This document shows positions 17,727 to 24,699 of a stretch of DNA of 47,605 bases, one piece after another. Position 1 is the stretch's first letter, and each line of letters starts with the position of its first letter. The notes below the pieces were generated by a model, which was given only the letters and a program-made list of their open reading frames with translations, did no database searches and was not told the origin of the DNA. Both the position numbers and the translations under genes were made by a program. The stretch comes from an uncultured Clostridiaceae bacterium (GTDB lineage Bacteria; Bacillota; Clostridia; TANB77; CAG-508): contig CAMPYH010000005.1 in NCBI GenBank assembly GCA_946998225.1, forward strand, positions 1-47,605, given 5' to 3'.

Positions 17727-19112
17727 CTAAAATTCACAATTATTTGGTGTTCTAGGAAATGGTATAACATCTCTTATGTTTTCCACACCTGTTATATACA
17801 TTATAAATCTTTCAAATCCTAGGCCGTATCCAGAGTGTACTACACTACCATATTTTCTAAAGTCTAAATACCAAGAATAATCTTCTACTTTTAAACCATT
17901 TTCTTTTATCTTTTTAACTAATATATCATAGTTTTCTTCTCTTTGGCTTCCACCTACAAGTTCACCTATACTTGGAACTAATAAGTCAACTGCTGCAACT
18001 GTTTTTCCATCACTATTTAGCTTCATATAAAATGCTTTAATATCTTTAGGATAATCTGTTACAAAAACTGGTTTTTTAAATATTTCTTCTGCAAGATATG
18101 TTTCATGTTCTGTTTGAAGATCTATTCCCCATTCTACTTTATATTCAAATTTCTTATCTGCTTTTTTAAGTAGTTCTATTGCTTCTGTATATGTACATCT
18201 TCCAAATTTTTCATCTTTAGCTTTTGTAAGTTTTTCTATTAAGCCTGGTTGTACAAATTTATCTAAGAATTCAAGTTCTTCCTTAGCATTTTTGAAAATA
18301 TATTTTAAAACATATTTAAGCATCTCTTCAATATTTTTAATACAACCATCTAAATCTGTAAATGCCATTTCTGGTTCCATCATCCAAAATTCTGCAGCAT
18401 GTTTTGTTGTATGAGATTTTTCTGCTCTAAATGTTGGTCCAAATGTATATATGTCTCCAAATGCATGTGCAAAAGATTCACCATTTAATTGTCCACTTAC
18501 AGTTAAATGTGCTTCTTTTCCAAAAAATGTATCTTTTGGATCATATTTATCTCCAAGCTTTGAAAGTTCTTTTAAAGACATATCTGAAAGTGTGAACATC
18601 TCACCTGCGCCTTCAGCATCACTTGATGTAATAAGTGGTGTATTTACATATATAAATCCTTTTCCTTGGAAAAATGAGTGTATAGCAAATGCTGCAAGAG
18701 ATCTTAATCTAAATACTGCTTTAAATAAATTTGCTCTTGGTCTTAAATGTGCTATTTCTCTTAAAAACTCTTTTGTATGTCTTTTGTTTTGTAAAGGATA
18801 ATCTTCAAAAGATTTTTGAAATACAGATATATCTTCTACTTGTAATTCAAAATCTTGTGCTCCGCTACTTTCAACAAGTTTTCCTTTTACAGATATACTT
18901 GAATATATTGTTAATGATTTAATTTCTTCAAAAGATTTATTCTCCTTAGATAAAACTAATTGTAGATCTTTAAAAAAGCTTCCATCATTAAAGTTAATAA
19001 AAATTACATTACTACTAACTCTAATATTTTTAGCCCATCCTTCTATAAATATTTCTTTATCTAGATATTTTTCTTTATCTTTATATATTTCACTTAATCT
19101 TATTCTTTCCAT
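17727..19112 (-). CDS. asnS: Asparagine--tRNA ligase
   Basis: 461 residues, normal length. It has an N-terminal OB-fold anticodon-binding domain (about 1-115) and a class II catalytic core with motif 2 (PTFRAEKSHTTKHAAEFWM) and motif 3 (GYGLGFERFIMYITG), ending IRDVIPFPRTPNNCEF, the AsnRS/AspRS signature tail. The EFWMMEPEM segment and the core fit AsnRS rather than AspRS. It charges tRNA-Asn directly. It lies 13 nt after dus, so the two probably share a transcript. Confidence 0.96.
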   Translation of the reverse strand: MERIRLSEIYKDKEKYLDKEIFIEGWAKNIRVSSNVIFINFNDGSFFKDLQLVLSKENKSFEEIKSLTIYSSISVKGKLVESSGAQDFELQVEDISVFQKSFEDYPLQNKRHTKEFLREIAHLRPRANLFKAVFRLRSLAAFAIHSFFQGKGFIYVNTPLITSSDAEGAGEMFTLSDMSLKELSKLGDKYDPKDTFFGKEAHLTVSGQLNGESFAHAFGDIYTFGPTFRAEKSHTTKHAAEFWMMEPEMAFTDLDGCIKNIEEMLKYVLKYIFKNAKEELEFLDKFVQPGLIEKLTKAKDEKFGRCTYTEAIELLKKADKKFEYKVEWGIDLQTEHETYLAEEIFKKPVFVTDYPKDIKAFYMKLNSDGKTVAAVDLLVPSIGELVGGSQREENYDILVKKIKENGLKVEDYSWYLDFRKYGSVVHSGYGLGFERFIMYITGVENIRDVIPFPRTPNNCEF

Positions 19113-19125
19113 TTTTTCCTCTTTC

Positions 19126-20097
19126 TTATTCTCTTTTTAATTCTAAATCTTTTAATTCATTTAATAAAGTATTGAAACTCTTTTCATCAACCAGCTCATT
19201 AATTTTTGATCTAATATTATTTGCCCCTTTAAAAAGTTTTGAATACCATATAAAGTTTTTTCTAAACTCTTTTGTACCAATCTCTTCACCAGCATATTTA
19301 ATATTTAAAAGATAATGCTTTTTAATTAAAGAAATAAGTTCATCTTTACTTGCATATTTTTGAGATAAAATTTCTCTTCCTAAAAACGGATTATTCATTA
19401 TTCCTCTTGCAAGCATTATTCCATCACATCCAGTTTTTGAAATAGCAGTATTTGCATCTTCTAAAGTAAATATTCCTCCATTAAATATAACTGGAATAGA
19501 AAGTTGATCTTTAACACTTTTAATTACTGAATAATTTATAGGGGTACTAAACATACCTTCATATGTTCTCCCATGTACAGTTATAAAATCTGCTCCAGAT
19601 TCCTCTAATATTTTAGACACCTCTAATGCATTAATATTATCTTCACTAATACCAATCCTAATTTTAAAGCTAAGCACTTTATCCCATACACTTCTTGCAC
19701 TTTCTGCAATTTCTTTAATTTTAGATAAATCCTTTAATAAAAAGCATCCACTTCCAGATTTAACAATCTTTGGTGCAGGACATCCCATATTAATATCTAT
19801 AATATCTATCTTCAAATTAGATTCACGTATTTTAATTATAGCTTTTTTAAAATCCATTGGATCAGATCCAAAAAGCTGTATGCCCCTAATATATTTATCT
19901 TCTCCATCAAATGGAAGAAGCATTTTTAATGTCTTTGAATCATTATAACAAATAGCCTTAGCAGATACCATCTCATTAAATATAACTCCAATATCTGAAA
20001 TAGAATAGATTGTTTCTCTAAACGCTCTATCTGTTACACCTGCCATAGGAGCAACTAATATATTATTTTTTAAAATTACATCTTTTATCTTCATCAT
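19126..20097 (-). CDS. dus: tRNA-dihydrouridine synthase
   Basis: About 323 residues. The TIM-barrel FMN domain shows APMAGVTDRAFR, the catalytic-loop region with MGCPAPKI (Cys proton donor), a K-R-IGI segment, TVHGRTYEGMFS, IFNGGIF and MLARGIMNNPFL, all Dus hallmarks. It reduces uridines to dihydrouridine in the tRNA D loop. The open frame reaches 20124, but a promoter -10 (TATAAT, 20107-20112) lies inside that extension, so the start is the ATG at 20097 or the next one at 20094. No ribosome site precedes either, which suggests a leaderless or nearly leaderless mRNA. It leads into asnS. Confidence 0.93.
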   Translation of the reverse strand: MMKIKDVILKNNILVAPMAGVTDRAFRETIYSISDIGVIFNEMVSAKAICYNDSKTLKMLLPFDGEDKYIRGIQLFGSDPMDFKKAIIKIRESNLKIDIIDINMGCPAPKIVKSGSGCFLLKDLSKIKEIAESARSVWDKVLSFKIRIGISEDNINALEVSKILEESGADFITVHGRTYEGMFSTPINYSVIKSVKDQLSIPVIFNGGIFTLEDANTAISKTGCDGIMLARGIMNNPFLGREILSQKYASKDELISLIKKHYLLNIKYAGEEIGTKEFRKNFIWYSKLFKGANNIRSKINELVDEKSFNTLLNELKDLELKRE

Positions 20098-20106
20098 ATA
20101 CCAAAA

Positions 20107-20135
20107 ATTATACCAAATATACATTTATTAAACAA
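20107..20135 (-). promoter_or_regulatory. Promoter of dus-asnS with almost no leader
   Basis: On the minus strand TTGTTT (20130-20135), a 17-bp spacer and TATAAT (20107-20112), with an extended TGG before the -10. The predicted start near 20100 is only a few nt from the ATG at 20097. Confidence 0.6.
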
Positions 20136-20149
20136 ACATTTTTTATAGA

Positions 20150-20182
20150 TTAAAATAAAAAATGAGCTAAAACTAGCTCATT
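20150..20182 (-). terminator. Intrinsic terminator of the variable surface protein gene
   Basis: AATGAGCTA (20161-20169) pairs with TAGCTCATT (20174-20182). On the minus strand the hairpin is followed by TTTTTATTTT. It is about 90 nt past the stop at 20270. Confidence 0.85.
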
Positions 20183-20269
20183 TAAAGATAATATATAAAA
20201 CAAATAGTATATAACTAATAGTGCGTTTTATTAGTCATAACAAAAACTAACCATTTATTCCATAATTAA

Positions 20270-23200
20270 TTATTTCATAATCTCATACTTTTTAAAGAAT
20301 ATTATCAGTTTATTCTTAATTCTTACACCAAGACCTAACATAGTACATATTCCTGCTGTTATTCCAACAAGTTTAATACTGTCTGATCCGCTCATAGGAA
20401 GCGTTAGAACAGGACGTATAATTATTGTAAGCCCAGATATCTCTGTAATATATCCTGAAGGAATATTTCCTTTTTTAATTGTGTAAGTAATTGGTTTACC
20501 TGAATCATCTCTTTCTGGAAGGTTTTCCAAAGTTATATAATCATTACTTTTTAAAAGATTAATATCTTTTAGAGATTTTCCATTAGCACATAGTTTTACT
20601 GGTACAGTATCTAGAGTTTTATCAAAGATGAATTCTGCTTTAATATTGTAATTTTTCTTAGGCGGAGTATATTTTACATTTAATGCATTTCCATCAACTT
20701 TAACATCACCTTCACCTTCATACTCAATAGTGTAATTTTTAAACTTACCATTAACAAAATATTTTACATCAGTAAACTTAAATTCAGTATTACCCTTTTT
20801 CAAAGTAACCTTCAATGTCTTAATAGCTTTTTTTCCATCCATTAATTTTATCTTTCCTTCAAGACTAAATCCTTTATCATCTTCTCCATTTTCATATGTA
20901 ACTGTTACTGGATAATCTCCATCTTTACGGTAGATTAATATATCATACTCTAAATTTTCTTTTCCAAATGACACAATGTCTTGTGTAAGTTCATGATCAC
21001 CACCATATTTAGATATTATCTTGTAATCTGCATTAGTAGGAAGACCTAATACTTCCATCTTGTATTTGTTATCTTTCATAATAATATTAGTTCCATTAAA
21101 TATATCTACACTACCACTATTTATATGTACATTCATACGACTTAGCACAGGTATTACTCCGTCCACGCCAAGATTAAGTTTAATCCCAATTAGATTTTCT
21201 CCAAATTCATTCTTCATATTTACTTTAATATTTTTGCTTGGATTATTTTTAAGTTCTATATTCCACACCGGTTCTTTGTGGGCGCCAATAGCATTAGTTT
21301 TACGATATACGATGTCCGATGACGACAAGAAGGCTGCAACACGGCTAGGACGCGTACCGTCATCCTCATACCATCCGCCACCAGTACTAGCATACACGAA
21401 ACGATCGTCCGCTGAATAGAAGTTGACGGAATCAACCACACTCCTCCTGAAGTCAATACCGCTAGAACCAACAAGCAGGCCTACTTGTCCTAGTTGGTAA
21501 GTACTATTACTATTCCAATCCCATAGTATATTCTTATATTTATTTTCTGGTACATTGGGTTTATTTATAAAATACCAACCATCTTTTCCTTTTACATCTT
21601 GTTTTGCTGCTTTTGCTATATTTTTATCTGCCCATTGCTGTGTACTACTTCCTGTATCTCTTTGAGGAAAATATATATTGTTTGTTTTTATAACACCATA
21701 TTCTGAACTATTTTTAGTAAACTTATTGTCTGTCTTTATTATACTTTCTGTCCAGCCAAATGCTTTTTCAATATCCTCTGTCCTTAGTGGTCTTGCACCA
21801 GATAATGGTACTCCATTAGTTCCAGTTTTCCATGTTGCTGTATCTCCCGTATCTTCTAATTGTGATCCTACTTTATATATAAATTCTTTCTTTTTTGCAC
21901 CTTTTCCGTGACCAAATATGCTTGCTATCTTATGCATATTATGTTCATACCAAATATAATCTATTGCAGCACCTGTTCTAAATGGTGCTACACTATCTGA
22001 AAGTATTATAACATCACCTGTTACTTCATCTACTCCCCATACATGCCAATTTGTATCTATTTTATTTGCATCAAATACTTGTTCTTGAACATTTGAGTTT
22101 TTCAAATAATATCCTGATCCAGGTACGCTTGCTGTTCCTTTTCCTATGGTAGTTTTTAACACTTTTTGATTTTCAACAAGATTTGCTAGTCTTTTATCTT
22201 CTATCTTTACTCCGGTTGCTTTATGGTCATATTTTACTATATCTCCTATTTGCATTCCTTTTGGAAGTGGAAGTGTTTTTTTCTCTTCTATTTCCCAAAT
22301 TTGTTCTTTGTGGGCGCCAAAGGCGCTGGATTTACGATATACAATGTCCGATGACGACAAGAAGGCTGAAACACGCCCAGGAAACGCATCGCCATACTCA
22401 TGCCAGCTGCCATCAGTATCGGCACCAACGAAGGCCCTAAGCGATGAACCAAAGAAGTCTGAACCAGCCTCACTTCCCCCGAAGCTAATAGCAATCTCAC
22501 CAACACCCAAGCCTACTTGGCCTAAATGAAACTCATTATTACCATTCCAATCCCATAATACTTTTTTATAATTGTTTTCTGGTACATTAGATTTATATAT
22601 ATAGTAGAATCTATTTTTTCCTTTTACATCTTGCTTTGCTGCTTTTGCTATATTTTTATCCGCCCATTGTTGCACATTACTTCCTGTATCTCTTTGTGGA
22701 AAATATAAGTTCCTTTTATATACTGTACCATATACTACACCATACGCTTGATTAATAGTTTGACTTTTTATATCACTTTCTGTCCAGCCAAATGCTTTTT
22801 CTATGTCCTCTATTCTAAGTGGTCTTGCTCCAGATAATGGTACTCCGTTTAATCCTGTTTTCCATGTTGCTGTATCTCCAGTATCTTCTAATTGTGATCC
22901 TACTTTGTATGTGAAAGCTTTCTTTTTAGTACCCTTTCCATGACCAAATATACTTGCTATTTGATACATATTATGTTCATACCAGATATAATCTATTGCA
23001 CCATATATTTTAAATGGTGCTACATTATCTGATACAATCATTATCTCATCCTTATCTCTGTCTATACTCCATACATGCCATGTTGTATTTATCTTACTCG
23101 CATCGAATGTTTGTTCTTGGGCAGGATCTTTTGGAGATAAGTATCTTCCTGATCCAGGTATACTTGCTGTTCCTTTTCCTATGGTTGTTTTTAAGTCCTC

Positions 23201-23413
23201 TGGTTTTACACCTGTTTTATGATCATATTTAATTATATCTCCAATTCGCATATCTTTTGGTATGTCTGCTTTTATTTTGTTTTTATTTGTAAATATATTT
23301 AATATGTTTTCTTTTTGTGTAATTAAAATAGTAGATACTAATATTAAAAGTAGTATCTGTAATATTATTTTATTTAATTTTACACTTCTTTTTCTATTTG
23401 GTACCTTTTTCAT
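20270..23413 (-). CDS. Surface protein with two tandem variable head domains, Cna_B-like stalk and LPMSG sorting signal
   Basis: 1047 residues. A signal anchor (about 12-30) is followed by two head domains of about 344 residues (roughly 50-375 and 390-715). The heads are close copies with shared landmarks IDYIWYEHNM, IASIFGHGKG, GVPLSGARPLR and YFPQRDTGS. Each ends in a 219-bp cassette (residues about 298-370 and 641-714) that is GC-rich, adenine-poor and strongly divergent between copies although equal in length. Residues about 740-1010 look like Cna_B-type stalk domains (ENLPERDDSGKPITYTIKKG is typical). The tail LPMSGSDS, hydrophobic stretch and basic end fits a sortase signal. Likely wall-anchored, binding something through the heads. 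I do not recognise the head family. A sortase is not in the window. Confidence 0.85.
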   Translation of the reverse strand: MKKVPNRKRSVKLNKIILQILLLILVSTILITQKENILNIFTNKNKIKADIPKDMRIGDIIKYDHKTGVKPEDLKTTIGKGTASIPGSGRYLSPKDPAQEQTFDASKINTTWHVWSIDRDKDEIMIVSDNVAPFKIYGAIDYIWYEHNMYQIASIFGHGKGTKKKAFTYKVGSQLEDTGDTATWKTGLNGVPLSGARPLRIEDIEKAFGWTESDIKSQTINQAYGVVYGTVYKRNLYFPQRDTGSNVQQWADKNIAKAAKQDVKGKNRFYYIYKSNVPENNYKKVLWDWNGNNEFHLGQVGLGVGEIAISFGGSEAGSDFFGSSLRAFVGADTDGSWHEYGDAFPGRVSAFLSSSDIVYRKSSAFGAHKEQIWEIEEKKTLPLPKGMQIGDIVKYDHKATGVKIEDKRLANLVENQKVLKTTIGKGTASVPGSGYYLKNSNVQEQVFDANKIDTNWHVWGVDEVTGDVIILSDSVAPFRTGAAIDYIWYEHNMHKIASIFGHGKGAKKKEFIYKVGSQLEDTGDTATWKTGTNGVPLSGARPLRTEDIEKAFGWTESIIKTDNKFTKNSSEYGVIKTNNIYFPQRDTGSSTQQWADKNIAKAAKQDVKGKDGWYFINKPNVPENKYKNILWDWNSNSTYQLGQVGLLVGSSGIDFRRSVVDSVNFYSADDRFVYASTGGGWYEDDGTRPSRVAAFLSSSDIVYRKTNAIGAHKEPVWNIELKNNPSKNIKVNMKNEFGENLIGIKLNLGVDGVIPVLSRMNVHINSGSVDIFNGTNIIMKDNKYKMEVLGLPTNADYKIISKYGGDHELTQDIVSFGKENLEYDILIYRKDGDYPVTVTYENGEDDKGFSLEGKIKLMDGKKAIKTLKVTLKKGNTEFKFTDVKYFVNGKFKNYTIEYEGEGDVKVDGNALNVKYTPPKKNYNIKAEFIFDKTLDTVPVKLCANGKSLKDINLLKSNDYITLENLPERDDSGKPITYTIKKGNIPSGYITEISGLTIIIRPVLTLPMSGSDSIKLVGITAGICTMLGLGVRIKNKLIIFFKKYEIMK
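21272..21490 (-). repeat. Variable cassette, second head (DGR-like variable region)
   Basis: This 219-bp segment starts (coding strand) at CAAGTAGGC and ends at GGCGCCCACAAAGAA. It pairs without gaps with 22304-22522. Over 56 aligned codons it is about 53% G+C with about 15% adenine on the coding strand. The block GCC TTC TTG TCG TCA TCG is identical in both copies. Arg is written CGT and Leu CTG/CTT/TTG, unlike the AGA and TTA used around it. Confidence 0.75.
22304..22522 (-). repeat. Variable cassette, first head (DGR-like variable region)
   Basis: Counterpart of 21272-21490, exactly 1032 bp (344 codons) away. It is about 54% G+C and 13% adenine on the coding strand over 56 codons. Against the other copy 34 codons differ, 29 of them changing the residue, while both flanks are nearly identical. 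Differences concentrate at first and second codon positions (41 of 53). Confidence 0.75.
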
Positions 23414-23478
23414 ATTTACTTCTTTCCTTTTTTGTTTTTATCTTTTTTAATCTTCTACACTACTGATAACACTATATA

Positions 23479-23507
23479 TATATATAAGGCTTTGCTTTTA
23501 TTTGTAA
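23479..23507 (-). promoter_or_regulatory. Possible promoter of the variable surface protein gene
   Basis: TTACAA (minus strand, 23502-23507), a 17-bp spacer and TATATA within an alternating TA run. A ribosome site AAAGGAAAG precedes the ATG at 23413. The -10 is ambiguous because the TA run allows several registers. Confidence 0.4.
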
Positions 23508-23543
23508 TAATTATTTCATTGTTTTTTCTTGTATTTTTTACAT

Positions 23544-23577
23544 TTAAAAAGCACTCGTTTTTTTTTGAGTGCTTTTT
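23544..23577 (-). terminator. Intrinsic terminator of ftsH-rodA
   Basis: AAAAAGCACTC pairs with GAGTGCTTTTT around an eight-base T-rich loop, two nt past the rodA stop. On the minus strand the hairpin ends in GCTTTTTAAATG, so the A/U-rich outer stem supplies the T run. Confidence 0.8.
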
Positions 23578-23578
23578 C

Positions 23579-24697
23579 TTATCTTTCTTCCATTATTGTT
23601 CTTTTTCTTCTTCCACTTATATTTATTAAAATACCTACAAAGATATAATTGGTTATTGTAGATGAACCACCATAAGATAAAAATGGAAGCGGTATACCTG
23701 TTATTGGCATTATTCCCATTGTCATTCCTATGTTTTGGGCTACATGGTATAAGGTTAATATTGCTATGGCTCCAGCTATATATGTTCCTAATTTATCTTT
23801 TGCTGTTTTAGATATGTAAATTATTCTAGATATATATATTGTATACATAAGTATTATTAAGCTAGATATAATAAATCCCATTTCTTCAGATATTACGGAA
23901 AATATGAAGTCGGTTGTTTTTGGATGCAAGAATCCAAGTTGTGTTTGTGTTCCTTCATGCAGTCCCATACCGAATATTCCACCACTACCTACAGCTATTT
24001 TAGATTGTATTGTATTATATCCATCTCCAAGTGGATCTTTTTCTGGATTTAAGAATATTTCAAATCTTTTTAAAGCATGTGGTGCATATTTTGGAAGTAT
24101 TTTTGTGAAAATTGGAATAAGTATTAAAAATCCTAAAACTATTCCAAGTAATATGTATTTATAATCTAGATTAGCTAAAAAAAGTATTGTTATTAGTATA
24201 AATACATAAGCTAGTGCTGTACCATAATCTGGTTGCATTGCAGTAAGTATTACGGGTATTGCTCCAAGTATTAATACACCTAATAATTTTGAAAATTTGT
24301 TAATTTCTTTTTCATCTCTAGATTGTATTTTAGATACTAAATTTCCTAAAAAGATTATTGTTAATACTTTACCAAACTCAGATGGTTGAAGCGAGAAACT
24401 ATCTAATTGAAACCAGCTTCTAGCACCGCTTATTTCTTTAGTAAAGAGTACTCCTATTAAAGATAATATTAAAATTATATATCCTACTAAACTAATGTTT
24501 CCTAGTTTTTTATAGTCTATACTTGCACTTATTATTAAAAATGGTATAGATATTAAAAGCCATTTTATTTGTTTTGAAAACTCTATAAGTCCAAGCGGTT
24601 TATCTGCAGAATAAATAGAAATAATACCAATAGTTGAAAGTATTATTGGTATTATTAATATTAAATAATCTATGTTTTTAAAAAAGCTTTTTCTCAT
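23579..24697 (-). CDS. rodA: SEDS-family peptidoglycan glycosyltransferase RodA
   Basis: 372 residues with about ten membrane segments. It shows GARSWFQL followed by LQPSEFGK, the conserved SEDS loop, SEEMGF, and the C-terminal PLPFLSYGGSS signature. It polymerises lipid II with a class B PBP during elongation. RodA rather than FtsW or SpoVE is favoured by the short length and the GARSWF motif, though the distinction is not absolute. It starts 3 nt after ftsH, with AAGGTT before the ATG inside the end of ftsH, so the two are co-transcribed. mreBCD and a partner PBP are not in the window. Confidence 0.9.
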   Translation of the reverse strand: MRKSFFKNIDYLILIIPIILSTIGIISIYSADKPLGLIEFSKQIKWLLISIPFLIISASIDYKKLGNISLVGYIILILSLIGVLFTKEISGARSWFQLDSFSLQPSEFGKVLTIIFLGNLVSKIQSRDEKEINKFSKLLGVLILGAIPVILTAMQPDYGTALAYVFILITILFLANLDYKYILLGIVLGFLILIPIFTKILPKYAPHALKRFEIFLNPEKDPLGDGYNTIQSKIAVGSGGIFGMGLHEGTQTQLGFLHPKTTDFIFSVISEEMGFIISSLIILMYTIYISRIIYISKTAKDKLGTYIAGAIAILTLYHVAQNIGMTMGIMPITGIPLPFLSYGGSSTITNYIFVGILINISGRRKRTIMEER

Positions 24698-24699
24698 TA

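Noticed and set aside
21240..21290. Hairpin downstream of the second-head cassette as a DGR accessory structure
   Set aside because: A 5-bp CCACA/TGTGG pairing exists past the GGCGCC block in the second head only. It is too short and not shared by the first head.
21256..22529. Additional open frames over the GC-rich cassettes on both strands
   Set aside because: High GC removes stop codons in all frames. The surface-protein frame is continuous through both cassettes with matched residues, so the others are shadows.
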